64,000 nt of DNA from Bacillota bacterium (GTDB taxonomy: Bacteria; Bacillota; Clostridia; Peptostreptococcales; Anaerovoracaceae), in the NCBI GenBank assembly GCA_019420305.1, contig JAHZHL010000037.1:1-64000 (forward strand). Direction: 5' to 3'. Below, in pieces: positions 24,178 through 32,142 of this stretch. Numbering within the stretch: position 1 is the first letter of the stretch; each line of letters starts with the position of its first letter. The position numbers and the translations under genes are program-made. The notes beneath the pieces were generated by a model, which saw only the letters and a program-made list of their open reading frames with translations, did no database searches and was not told where the DNA came from.

Positions 24178-24455
24178 CCGATCACCCGCATTTCTTCTTT
24201 GTGTTTGATAATTTCATCCGCAACAGAAATGGTTATTTCAAGTTCGTATAGCCCGCTTTTTTTCTGCGGCGCTAACTTTGCATCCACATAGCATCCGCCT
24301 TCTTCATGGATTACCTCGCAAGTCCCAGAAGCCTCCTCCTGGTTATCATAAAGAAGCTGGAAAGATGCCTCTTTGATCGCAATATAATCGCACTCTCGAT
24401 CCGATTCTACCTTATATCGAACATGCCGATCTTCTCCCAGAATAAATGTAATCAT
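24174..24455 (-). CDS. Hypothetical head-region protein (93 aa)
   Basis: A 93-residue beta-rich protein (MITFILGEDRHVRYKVESDRECDYIAI) between Ig-like and connector genes. It could be a decoration or structural protein. Its start lies 44 nt inside the preceding gene. No family recognised. Confidence 0.65.
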   Translation of the reverse strand: MITFILGEDRHVRYKVESDRECDYIAIKEASFQLLYDNQEEASGTCEVIHEEGGCYVDAKLAPQKKSGLYELEITISVADEIIKHKEEMRVIG

Positions 24456-24747
24456 CGCGGCATCCCTCCTTCCTTGGATATACCAGAGTGAACACCAGTT
24501 TCCTGTTCGAACGGATAAACCGGTAAGGCTCCTGTTTCAGGCATTGAATTGTCACACTGCCGGCTTCAACCGTATAAAGAAGCTCTGCAATGTGAGCCTG
24601 ATCGCCTGCGTGGTTCTCTGCAAAAATCTCAACGACATACTCGCCATCTCGGTCAAGTGGTACTTCAACCGCATATTCACCAGAGGACGTTTCGTATAAA
24701 GTAACCTCTATACCATCTACCGTCCCCCATACCCTTCGAATGCTCAT
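24412..24747 (-). CDS. Ig-like hypothetical protein (111 aa)
   Basis: A 111-residue protein. The first 70 residues (VTLYETSSGEYAVEVPLDRDGEYVVEIFAENHAGDQAHI) resemble an Ig-like fold, as in the large Ig protein upstream, which it overlaps by 4 nt. Probably a capsid surface or tail protein. Confidence 0.62.
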   Translation of the reverse strand: MSIRRVWGTVDGIEVTLYETSSGEYAVEVPLDRDGEYVVEIFAENHAGDQAHIAELLYTVEAGSVTIQCLKQEPYRFIRSNRKLVFTLVYPRKEGCRDDYIYSGRRSACSI

Positions 24748-25652
24748 CCTTCCGTTACCGTAACCGAAATCACATACGTCTTTCCGCAGTCTACCGGATT
24801 CGGAACAATCGAAATGTTTGAAATGGTTGGCGCGTTAGTATTTAACGTAACCGTTCTAGTGACTGTTGTGGATTTTCCTGCACTGTCGGTTGATACCACC
24901 GTAATCGTATTCTCGCCCTCTGAAAGCGTCAATACCTTCGAGAAGGAACCATTCTCTTGAACCTCTACCGCTTCCGCCGCACCGTTATTAAGTTTCACGG
25001 TTACGGTACATGGACTGCTCGTCGTATCGTTTGTCGTACCTGATACCGTGCAGCTTTCCTGATTTGTTACCAGATTTTCGGCTGGGCTTGAAATCGATAA
25101 TGTTGGCGGTACCGTATCAATCTTAAATGTAACAGCCTTCTGTGTTGCTGCGTTTCCATCATTGTCAGACGCGTCAAACTTAATTGTATGACTTCCATCG
25201 TCTAAAGCGCTTTCTGGCGTATAAGAACAGTTATACCCATTCGAAGTCGGCGTTTTTGTAATGCCGCTTGTGATTGCCGCACCATCATCAATCTGCAGTT
25301 TGATCGTATCCGCATCGACTCCGGAATCATCATCTGTCACCGTCCAGGTAATCGCCGGCTTATTGTTAATCAACATCGCGTCATCCGTTGGTGCTGTTAT
25401 GGTGATTACCGGGGCCACTTTTTCCTTTACAACCAGCCGCAAGGACTGTCCTAATGTTTCGTGAGTATCGTCAACTGTAGCGATATTGCCAGCGTCATCC
25501 GTTGCCTTAATTGTTACAGGATAGTAACCGCCGGTCTCATTAAACGAAGAGGACGCCGGTGCAGTCAGCGTCCCCTCGTACTTTCCGGAATCACTCAGAG
25601 CAAGCGTAACGGTCTGGCCGTTCACAATAGCCTGTACTGTTTTTATTGCCAT
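24744..25652 (-). CDS. Multi-Ig-domain structural protein
   Basis: A 302-residue protein made of about three repeated Ig-like domains: LRLVVKEKVAPVITITAPTDDAML, then TFKIDTVPPTLSISSPAENLVT, then TLNTNAPTISNISIVPNP. The DNNASLxxG-type signature DALDDGSHTIKFDASDNDGN is clear. It follows the major capsid gene and is probably a capsid decoration protein that binds surface or mucin sugars. Confidence 0.78.
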   Translation of the reverse strand: MAIKTVQAIVNGQTVTLALSDSGKYEGTLTAPASSSFNETGGYYPVTIKATDDAGNIATVDDTHETLGQSLRLVVKEKVAPVITITAPTDDAMLINNKPAITWTVTDDDSGVDADTIKLQIDDGAAITSGITKTPTSNGYNCSYTPESALDDGSHTIKFDASDNDGNAATQKAVTFKIDTVPPTLSISSPAENLVTNQESCTVSGTTNDTTSSPCTVTVKLNNGAAEAVEVQENGSFSKVLTLSEGENTITVVSTDSAGKSTTVTRTVTLNTNAPTISNISIVPNPVDCGKTYVISVTVTEG

Positions 25653-25666
25653 CCGTATTCACATCC

Positions 25667-26677
25667 TTATCCTAATTTATGCTTAAATGCGACAATCCGA
25701 ATTTGCTTCGGTTCATAGACCGGTTTCCAATTCACCGGATCTGCAATCTCCAGCCTGGATGGGCCTTCGGTCTTCGCTACGTTCGCGTTCTGCCACGCGA
25801 CGCCGCGCGGATGCAGAATCATAGTCTTACGATTAATCAGATAGTCAACACCGGATCCCTTCCGTTTTGCACGATCGGTTTCCGTTGGCACAAAGCCTGC
25901 CGGATTTCCATTTCCGAGAGCGATTGCGCCGTTTCCAAACAGATAGGTTGTGTAAACGCCATTCTCTGCCGGACATCCATCATCGACAATCACCCGTTTT
26001 CCCTGGTAGGTTCCAAAAGCAACGTCATTGGAGGGCTGTACGGTCTCAATCAGATTTTGCTTTTTCAGATAAGCTTCCGTAGCACTGTGCATACAGATTC
26101 CGGTCAGCTGTGCCTTTGCGTCGCCAAGCTTCTGTTCTGCATCGATAAAGGCATTGCCGCTCCAGTTTGCCGCATTTCCGGACTTTCCAGAGATATCGTG
26201 TAAGTTTGATTCCAGACGGGTTTCTGCTGCAGGCTCCCCTTCTTCACCTGCTGGAATCGTACCAAACACGCCATTCAGCAGTGCAACCAGTTCTTTCTGC
26301 ATATCTCTGGACCAAAACTGTGCTACCAGAGTCGCAATCGCTGCCATCGGGTCAGAACCGGCCAGAGCCGCGGAAAGGTCCGTCGCGCTCCACATTTTTG
26401 CTCTGCGGATAATCGCCGCCACGTCTTTGTTTGAGGCGATCTTGTTATCTTCCAGATCAGTCCCTTCGATGACCTGCTCAGATTCTCCAGTCAGGTCCTC
26501 AAAGAACGGCATATTGACGGTCGGCGCCGCCTGAGACGCCAGCGCGTCAAACTCACTGTTATTTTCAATAATCCCGCTCTGTACCAGGGCGGAAAGTTCC
26601 ATTGTCCGGTTAATCACATATGGATTAAATAATTCCGGTACAATCACATCCTGTAGGGTTGTTCCTGCCATATTCAT
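25667..26677 (-). CDS. Major capsid protein
   Basis: A 336-residue protein with the coat signature TTLQDVIVPELFNPYVINRTMELSALVQSGI and VNMPFFEDLTG, and the later segment LFGNGAIALGNG. Placed right after the scaffold gene. It assembles the HK97-fold capsid. The start has AAGGATGA upstream. Confidence 0.88.
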   Translation of the reverse strand: MNMAGTTLQDVIVPELFNPYVINRTMELSALVQSGIIENNSEFDALASQAAPTVNMPFFEDLTGESEQVIEGTDLEDNKIASNKDVAAIIRRAKMWSATDLSAALAGSDPMAAIATLVAQFWSRDMQKELVALLNGVFGTIPAGEEGEPAAETRLESNLHDISGKSGNAANWSGNAFIDAEQKLGDAKAQLTGICMHSATEAYLKKQNLIETVQPSNDVAFGTYQGKRVIVDDGCPAENGVYTTYLFGNGAIALGNGNPAGFVPTETDRAKRKGSGVDYLINRKTMILHPRGVAWQNANVAKTEGPSRLEIADPVNWKPVYEPKQIRIVAFKHKLG

Positions 26678-26688
26678 TCATCCTTTCT

Positions 26689-27291
26689 TTAAATCTTAAC
26701 TCCCGCAGCGGTAGCAAGTTCTCTCGCCCGCGCAGGGTCTTCTTTAAAAATGCGTCCTTGTTCCGTCAGGTTAAAGGTCTCCTTCGCCCACGGGTTGGAT
26801 GCGCTTGGCTTTCCTCCCGCCTTCGGATTATATCCCTCACTCTGCTCGGTTTTAAAAAGGTGCGGAGAGGATTCTTTTAACGGTTTCAGCAAATCTTCCA
26901 CCCCGACCGGCTTTCCTTCTTTGTCAAAGGTAAACTTGTCCAGACCGCCCTGCTTATAGATCACATAATCTGCATCTGTTACGCCGGCGCCTTTCAGGGT
27001 ATCCTTTAAGAGATACTCTTTCCGGGTGTTCTCTGCATCTGCTTTCAGGATCTTGATCTCCGATTCGTAGTCTTTAATTTTCTTTTGCAGTTCTTCGTTA
27101 TCTGCTCCGGACTTCTTTAAATCTTCAATCGTGCTGTTTGCGGTTTTTAATTCCGCTACCTTGCCGTTATATTGCTCCTTAGGGATAAAGTGCTTCGGAA
27201 GTTCTGTGTTAATCTGCTTGATTACACCTTCCACATCCAGCACACCCTCTTCAATTTTCGCATTTTCCAAAATTTGTTTTATAAAATCCAT
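26689..27291 (-). CDS. Phage scaffolding protein (GP20-like)
   Basis: A 200-residue, strongly helical and charged protein with a long coiled coil (VAELKTANSTIEDLKKSGADNEELQKKIKDYESEIKILKADAENTRKEY split over about 47-105), the GP20 scaffold pattern. It guides capsid assembly and is lost on maturation. It lies 11 bp before the capsid gene. Confidence 0.85.
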   Translation of the reverse strand: MDFIKQILENAKIEEGVLDVEGVIKQINTELPKHFIPKEQYNGKVAELKTANSTIEDLKKSGADNEELQKKIKDYESEIKILKADAENTRKEYLLKDTLKGAGVTDADYVIYKQGGLDKFTFDKEGKPVGVEDLLKPLKESSPHLFKTEQSEGYNPKAGGKPSASNPWAKETFNLTEQGRIFKEDPARARELATAAGVKI

Positions 27292-27382
27292 CTATTTGTA
27301 CCTCCTATAGGTTTTTATACATGCCCTCCATGTAATGAGGGGATCGGGTTATACCTCCCGACACGGTAAAATACTGTTTTTT

Positions 27383-27913
27383 TTATTTTGCTTTCGCTTC
27401 CAGGGTCATCCCGTCAAAGTCAAAAGCAATCTTCTTTCCTGTATCCGTTTCAATCGCAAAAGCAGTGTCATTGCTTTCAATCCGGAACAGACATTGTGGG
27501 TCATAAGGAATATCCTTTTTGGTAACAATTCCATTCTTGCGGAATGTCATGGTAGATGCTCCCGATTCGTTTAAGGTCACCGGAAAATACCATCCTTCCT
27601 GTTCCTCTGGAACCGTCGAGTTGAACTCTGTAAACCCTGTCACATAATGGGCGCTCCCTGTCACGTGCGCGACATTGCCGTCCATCAGAATTTCCATTCC
27701 GGTAACAAAATCCTTCAGCTTCTTTCCAAGGAAGTCAGTTGCCTCCTCTGGAACGGCTACAGGAATCGCATTTTCTGCCGTCGTGCCGCCCATCGTTTTC
27801 AATGCATAGAGCCGCATATAATACTCCTTGCCATTGATCGGTTCAGGCAGCTCTTCCGGTTTCCCTAGTGCCAGTGCGCGCCAGAAAATCGCTTCTCTTG
27901 TGTATGCTTCCAT
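27383..27913 (-). CDS. Hypothetical head-region protein (176 aa)
   Basis: A 176-residue protein (MEAYTREAIFWRALALGKPEELPEPINGKEYYMRLYAL) with a beta-rich C-terminus. It precedes the scaffold gene and is preceded by a terminator that closes the embedded regulatory cassette. It may be a head fibre or decoration protein; the family is not recognised. GGAAGGTG precedes the ATG. Confidence 0.68.
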   Translation of the reverse strand: MEAYTREAIFWRALALGKPEELPEPINGKEYYMRLYALKTMGGTTAENAIPVAVPEEATDFLGKKLKDFVTGMEILMDGNVAHVTGSAHYVTGFTEFNSTVPEEQEGWYFPVTLNESGASTMTFRKNGIVTKKDIPYDPQCLFRIESNDTAFAIETDTGKKIAFDFDGMTLEAKAK

Positions 27914-27943
27914 GTTTCACCTTCCTTTCTGTTTTTTTGTATA

Positions 27944-27971
27944 ACAAAAGACAGCCTCTTTGGGCTGCCTT
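27944..27971 (-). terminator. Terminator closing embedded regulatory cassette
   Basis: On the minus strand AAGGCAGCC pairs with GGCTGTCTT (27971-27963 with 27956-27948), with a TTTTG tail. It lies inside the late operon, just before the next head gene. Confidence 0.7.
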
Positions 27972-27991
27972 TATGTAGCCTTATTAAACTT

Positions 27992-28261
27992 TTATCGTAC
28001 CCCCCCCCCCCGATTGCTTAGACCAAGCATCGTGAGACAGTATTCATAACCTCTAAGGAAACCCTGTCGTTCATGTTCTACTTCCGAAGTTCCTATGAGG
28101 TCTTCTAATTCATAAAATAACTTCTTTTCTCTATGCCTCAATGGTTCCAATTTTTCATAATAAGCTCTGTGCGCTTCCTTAATGCCTTCACTTTCCGGGA
28201 GTTTGCCATAATCATCGTTATAATAGTACCGCTCCAATGCCTGCTGTAATGCCTGATTCAC
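27992..28261 (-). CDS. DUF6809-like protein ending in poly-G tract
   Basis: An 89-residue acidic helical protein (ALERYYYNDDYGKLPESEGIKEA, YELEDLIGTSEVEHERQGFLRGYEYCLTMLGL). Its C-terminus SNRGGGVR is encoded by a 12-G tract; a change in tract length would alter or lengthen the C-terminus. Directly follows the antirepressor gene (adjacent, no gap). The DUF6809 resemblance is by pattern only; role unknown. Confidence 0.65.
   Translation of the reverse strand: MNQALQQALERYYYNDDYGKLPESEGIKEAHRAYYEKLEPLRHREKKLFYELEDLIGTSEVEHERQGFLRGYEYCLTMLGLSNRGGGVR
28000..28011. repeat. Poly-C/poly-G homopolymer, 12 bp
   Basis: Twelve C on the plus strand, reading as G in the last codons of the DUF6809-like gene. 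With 11 G the frame would run on through the terminator towards the next gene; with 13 G it would stop after a few different residues. Confidence 0.85.
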
Positions 28262-29065
28262 TTACGCCACCCCCTTATTACAAACGACATGATAGCATTT
28301 TTTCTGTCCATCGCTCTGAACATATTCTATCTCATCAGGGTAATGGTTATCTATAATCCACTGACGCACCATACCGATAACTTGCGGCGCGTATTTTCGG
28401 ACTGTTCCCTGCCATTTACCTTTTGATTCCCAAGTCTCAGTATAAAGGCTCGGTGGTATATTTAATTTACGAATAATCTCGTTAACTGGCTTGTCTGCAG
28501 GTTTTCCTGAACTCTGATAATACAGCCCCACTTTTCTTGCTATATGTACTGTATCAAAATACTGCTTGTCCGCTTCGATCATCAATGGAAGTTCCACACC
28601 GGCTTTTTCATATAAGGTCTTTGCTGTAAGAAGCTGAACCTGACTATTACATCCTGCCGCCTTCAACATTGGTGTAAGAATCTTTACCGCATTATTCACA
28701 GAGGCAAGTCGTTCATTCTGTATCTTAGTTTTTGGCATTTCGTAAGAGCCTGTCTTGCGAATTGAGGGAAGAACTTCCGATGTTACCCAGCGTTTGAATT
28801 GTTTTGCCTGTGGAAGTTTGCTACTCAGGATTAAGCTATATAATCCGGATTCGTTGATTATGGTCATCTCTCTCGCTTGACCTGAGGTGGTAATTTGCCA
28901 CCCTAGCTTATCATCACTGTCAACATGGCTTTTGAGAGCATTTACTGTATCTTTATATCCCAATATTACAGCAACATCTTTCCCAACAAACCACGGCTCC
29001 CCGTTCTGCTCTACAACTCTTACTTCTCCGAGCTCTGTGTTTTTAAAAACCTGTAAGTTTTCCAT
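28262..29065 (-). CDS. Phage antirepressor, BRO-N domain
   Basis: A 267-residue protein with an N-terminal BRO domain (FKNTELGEVRVVEQNGEPWFVGKDVAVILGYKD and ESGLYSLILSSKLPQAKQFKRWVTSEVLPSIRKTG) and a C-terminal DNA-binding or protein-binding part. Such proteins inactivate phage repressors and favour lytic growth. Odd position: inside the head gene region, with its own small regulators, not beside the main CI/Cro switch. Confidence 0.85.
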   Translation of the reverse strand: MENLQVFKNTELGEVRVVEQNGEPWFVGKDVAVILGYKDTVNALKSHVDSDDKLGWQITTSGQAREMTIINESGLYSLILSSKLPQAKQFKRWVTSEVLPSIRKTGSYEMPKTKIQNERLASVNNAVKILTPMLKAAGCNSQVQLLTAKTLYEKAGVELPLMIEADKQYFDTVHIARKVGLYYQSSGKPADKPVNEIIRKLNIPPSLYTETWESKGKWQGTVRKYAPQVIGMVRQWIIDNHYPDEIEYVQSDGQKKCYHVVCNKGVA

Positions 29066-29280
29066 TAAAGCTGTTCTCCTTTCTTCGCCATTGCTTTTGC
29101 GAATCGAACCCCTTTTATAAAGCCATAATCAAAGGAGCATGCTACTGCTTCAAAAGGTTCATCTATAGTCATTTTTACCAATTCAATCCATTCTGAACAA
29201 CGCATGCTATACCTTTCCCTTTTGCCCCTATATTTCTGAGTTACTTCGTTTATTGCGTTCTCCATTTGTTTACTTTTCAT
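29065..29280 (-). CDS. Hypothetical small protein of cassette (71 aa)
   Basis: A 71-residue protein (MKSKQMENAINEVTQKYRGKRERYSMRCSEW and GFIKGVRFAKAMAKKGEQL) directly before the antirepressor gene, overlapping it by one base. The start at 29280 has AAAGGAG upstream. Family not recognised. Confidence 0.6.
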   Translation of the reverse strand: MKSKQMENAINEVTQKYRGKRERYSMRCSEWIELVKMTIDEPFEAVACSFDYGFIKGVRFAKAMAKKGEQL

Positions 29281-29366
29281 AATCAAAAACTCCTTTCACT
29301 TTTTTACTTGAAAGAAGTCTAAATCTGTTCTATAATCAATACAGAAAGAGATTTCTTTCATATTGT

Positions 29367-29408
29367 GAGTAACCTGTTCACTTGGTCGGTGTGGTTACTC
29401 TTTTTTTT
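29367..29408 (+). terminator. Plus-strand terminator within cassette
   Basis: GAGTAACC (29367-29374) pairs with GGTTACTC (29393-29400), followed by eight T. No plus-strand gene ends here, so it may block antisense transcription; the hairpin also lies at the end of the ribbon-helix-helix gene. Confidence 0.65.
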
Positions 29409-29529
29409 GTAAATCTTTTTTAATCAGCTCTGTAATGTATTGCTTTATAGATACACTCTTTTCTAAAGCCATTCGCCTAACGCATTTATGCAGATCATCA
29501 TTAATTTCTACAATAAGCTTCTTCATTTT
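29395..29529 (-). CDS. Ribbon-helix-helix (Arc/CopG-like) protein
   Basis: A 44-residue protein: beta strand LIVEIND then two helices (DLHKCVRRMALEKSVSIKQYI), the ribbon-helix-helix fold. The start at 29529 has GGAGGTG upstream. It probably represses the cassette through the TTCATATCGAA palindrome overlapping its own promoter. Confidence 0.72.
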   Translation of the reverse strand, partial: KMKKLIVEINDDLHKCVRRMALEKSVSIKQYITELIKKDLQKKE

Positions 29530-29539
29530 TTCACCTCCA

Positions 29540-29616
29540 TTCGATATGAATATTATAACATTCATATCGAATATGTCAATATTCATATTGAATGTTTTCG
29601 AAAAATAGTCTATAAT
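29540..29616. promoter_or_regulatory. Divergent promoters with three operator half-sites
   Basis: On the minus strand TTGACA (29579-29574), 16-nt spacer, TATAAT (29557-29552) drives the ribbon-helix-helix gene. On the plus strand TTGAAT (29588-29593), 17-nt spacer, TATAAT (29611-29616) drives the XRE gene. Perfect arms TTCGATATGAA (29540-29550) and TTCATATCGAA (29561-29571) plus TTCATATTGAA (29582-29592, 21 bp further) overlap both promoters, so one protein can control both directions. Confidence 0.8.
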
Positions 29617-29652
29617 AATGGCAACTATTAAAAATTTAATGCGAGGTATTAT

Positions 29653-30237
29653 ATGAGTAACTTAAAAACTCCGCTATTAGGCGACAATATAAAAAACATA
29701 CGAAAAAGCAGAAACATATCTGCAAAAGCCTTTGCTAAAAAAATCAACATACCTTACTCTACTTACTCCAATTATGAAAACAATAATCGTGTACCGAATA
29801 TATCTACATTGGAAATTATAGCGGAAGGTCTCGATGTAAACATTATGACTCTACTTGGTATTTGCCCAAAATTCGAACATAATATATATGACAACCCCTC
29901 TCTCTTTTATAACTTTATAAAAGCCCTTCCACATGATACCTCTGAACATGTAGAAGATTCCAAAGTTTTAGCATCCAATTTGATAACCCATATCAATGAA
30001 TTTAATGAATGGGAAGCTGTCCTTAAATTCTTACTTTCACAGGGTTATGAGCTTAAGTTTGATATTTTTTATGAAGACGGTATACCTATGACATTTTTAC
30101 GAAATAACAATACTCAATATAAAATAAAATGCGATGATTTAACCTCTTTTAAAAACAACATCATTAGTTATGCAAAATATCAATTAAATGATTTTAAAAA
30201 CAAATTCATTAACAATATTCCTCCCACCACCGACTAA
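29653..30237 (+). CDS. XRE-family regulator of embedded cassette
   Basis: A 194-residue protein with an N-terminal helix-turn-helix (NIKNIRKSRNISAKAFAKKINIPYSTYSNYE) and a longer C-terminal domain of unknown type. It is transcribed against the late operon and divergently from the ribbon-helix-helix gene, forming a second CI-like switch. Its codons are AT-rich compared with the head genes around it, which suggests separate acquisition. Confidence 0.78.
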   Translation: MSNLKTPLLGDNIKNIRKSRNISAKAFAKKINIPYSTYSNYENNNRVPNISTLEIIAEGLDVNIMTLLGICPKFEHNIYDNPSLFYNFIKALPHDTSEHVEDSKVLASNLITHINEFNEWEAVLKFLLSQGYELKFDIFYEDGIPMTFLRNNNTQYKIKCDDLTSFKNNIISYAKYQLNDFKNKFINNIPPTTD

Positions 30238-30252
30238 GGTGGTTTTGTTTTT
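30226..30252 (+). terminator. Terminator of XRE gene in cassette
   Basis: ACCACC (30226-30231) pairs with GGTGGT (30238-30243), followed by TTTGTTTTT. It overlaps the stop codon. Confidence 0.7.
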
Positions 30253-30296
30253 CCCATAAAAAGACCCCGGGCCCGAAGGACACCGGAGTACGTTCA

Positions 30297-30494
30297 CTAA
30301 AATACTTCATAATGTATGTGCGGATTCTCAAGTTGTTCTTTTGGCGTAATAGAACGAACCAGGTTCTCAAAATGTTGGCGCATTTCTTCATCAATCTCGC
30401 TAAATTTTACATCCGGATATTTTTTTGCAAACAGATTCCACTCTTCACCTGTCTTTACTTGCATGAATTCTTCTTTAATTTTTTTGTCAATCAT
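30297..30494 (-). CDS. Putative immunity protein of MuF toxin
   Basis: A 65-residue, charged protein (MIDKKIKEEFMQVKTGEEWNLF and IDEEMRQHFENLV) whose ATG overlaps the end of the MuF-metallopeptidase gene by 8 nt, with AAGGAG 7 nt before it. Small, intracellular and placed right after a toxin-like C-terminus, it fits an immunity or antitoxin protein. No family recognised, so this is inference from context. Confidence 0.6.
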   Translation of the reverse strand: MIDKKIKEEFMQVKTGEEWNLFAKKYPDVKFSEIDEEMRQHFENLVRSITPKEQLENPHIHYEVF

Positions 30495-32142
30495 TTTGCA
30501 TCTCCTTGATATAATTATATAGCTGCGGATCCTTCTTCTTCAATAATTCGGGATTGATGATATAGGTTTTGTAGCCTTCTGAAAAATATTCGCCCAAAGC
30601 AAACGGATTCAGTTTGTCATCTAGAAACAATCCAACTTCAATATAAGTTCTTCCTTGGTATTCAGATACAAACTTTTTGTTTTCAATTGCATATATAGGC
30701 TCTATGAAGCTATTTGGCTTATAAAAAACATCTTTGAACGAATAGTCTTCTAAGCCGCTCCAAAGAACTTCTCTGAATTTCGGATCCCTGTAGAGGTTTG
30801 TCTCCGTCTCTAATACGTGCGCCATTTCGTGGATTAACTCGCCTTTTTCAAAGTTCTCCCGAAGATACATTTTTTTCTTTTCTCGGTCAAATCGCGAATA
30901 CCCTTCTTTAATAATCTCAATCTTATTGATTCCGCCATTGATAATTTTCCGATGAACTTCTGGAATTTTTAAAATTTCATCTTCGTAATTATTGCGTATT
31001 CCTATGTCAAGTTTATCATGGTTTTTAGGATATAACAATTGTCTCGACCCTTTATTTGACCTCTTTTCTAGCTCATCTGGTTTTACCACCCTTGTTTTCG
31101 GCTTTCCGCCTCCCGTAAACTGTTTTTTCCACTCCGGATACTTCATATCTGCCGGCACATAGTACGTTTTCCCATCCTCACCCCTTGCCGCCCTCATTTC
31201 ACCGACTGTAAATTCGTCATTAAAGTAGGGACAGGTGCAGGACCTGCAGAACACATGAAAGGGAGGGGCTGTCACACCTGCCTCATAGTCTTTCATATCA
31301 AATACCTTGCCGTCCATTTCCTGACAGATTGCCGAAGTCCGATTGTCCAGTGTCGCGCAGATTTCATATTGCTCCACACCTAAATCGTCAAAGCAATCTT
31401 TCTGGGAGACAGACCCAAAATAAGCCGCCTCTGTCATGATGAGACGACCTGCGTTGTAACGGCTTGTATTCATTTTCTTTGCGATATTTTTGATTGCCCG
31501 GTCCGGCGCTTCTCCCGTAATACACATACGTGAAAGCTCTGAGTGAACTTCATTGACCAGCTTGGTACGATTCTGCCACACTCGCTCAGAAAAGTTTCTT
31601 CCGTCCGGCGCCCAGGGTTTTCGAATCACTCGATCAATCTTTGCCTGGTCAATCGCTGCAATGGACCAGCCGACAGAAAATCCTTTTTGAACCTCGTAAG
31701 CAGCACGATAATAACCTTCCTGGTACTGCTGCCGCATCGTCTCATCGAGCATATCCAGCTGATTGCCGTACACCTGTTCGATGGACTGCTGCACTTGCAT
31801 TTTCAAAGCTTCAAGCTTACTGATGTGGAATTTTGCCGAGGCATTCTCCAGCTGCTTCATCCAGCGTTGGTCCAGGGCGTTTTCTTCGCCGTGTTTGATA
31901 TAGTCCTCAACAGACCATTTGAACTCTTCTAACTCATCCGCAGAAAGCAATTTTCTTGCCTCTGCCATGCTGATTTCGTTGTTCTTCGCAAGCCGCTGAT
32001 ACCAGGCACGGATGTTCTTGTCAATGTCGGTCTGAGCCTGCTTATAAATGCGGTCGACGTCCCGTATCTGTCTGGTTATATCTCGATTTTGGGTTTCTTC
32101 CAGAATCTCAAAACGTCCTCTCCAGTATTTGCTATTCTTCAT
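30487..32142 (-). CDS. MuF minor head protein fused to lethal factor-like metallopeptidase
   Basis: A 551-residue fusion. Residues about 1-320 are a MuF/SPP1 gp7-type minor head protein (VWQNRTKLVNEVHSELSRM, AICQEMDGKVFDMKDYEAGV, PPFHVFCRSCTCPYF). After a linker, residues about 390-551 carry HEMAH (438-442) and, about 80 residues on, EYFSEGYK (Glu 518), the arrangement of anthrax lethal factor-type zinc peptidases (HEFGH then EFFAEAF). The head protein could deliver this enzyme into the new host with the DNA. Such MuF polymorphic toxins are known; the target here is not. Confidence 0.82.
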   Translation of the reverse strand: MKNSKYWRGRFEILEETQNRDITRQIRDVDRIYKQAQTDIDKNIRAWYQRLAKNNEISMAEARKLLSADELEEFKWSVEDYIKHGEENALDQRWMKQLENASAKFHISKLEALKMQVQQSIEQVYGNQLDMLDETMRQQYQEGYYRAAYEVQKGFSVGWSIAAIDQAKIDRVIRKPWAPDGRNFSERVWQNRTKLVNEVHSELSRMCITGEAPDRAIKNIAKKMNTSRYNAGRLIMTEAAYFGSVSQKDCFDDLGVEQYEICATLDNRTSAICQEMDGKVFDMKDYEAGVTAPPFHVFCRSCTCPYFNDEFTVGEMRAARGEDGKTYYVPADMKYPEWKKQFTGGGKPKTRVVKPDELEKRSNKGSRQLLYPKNHDKLDIGIRNNYEDEILKIPEVHRKIINGGINKIEIIKEGYSRFDREKKKMYLRENFEKGELIHEMAHVLETETNLYRDPKFREVLWSGLEDYSFKDVFYKPNSFIEPIYAIENKKFVSEYQGRTYIEVGLFLDDKLNPFALGEYFSEGYKTYIINPELLKKKDPQLYNYIKEMQND

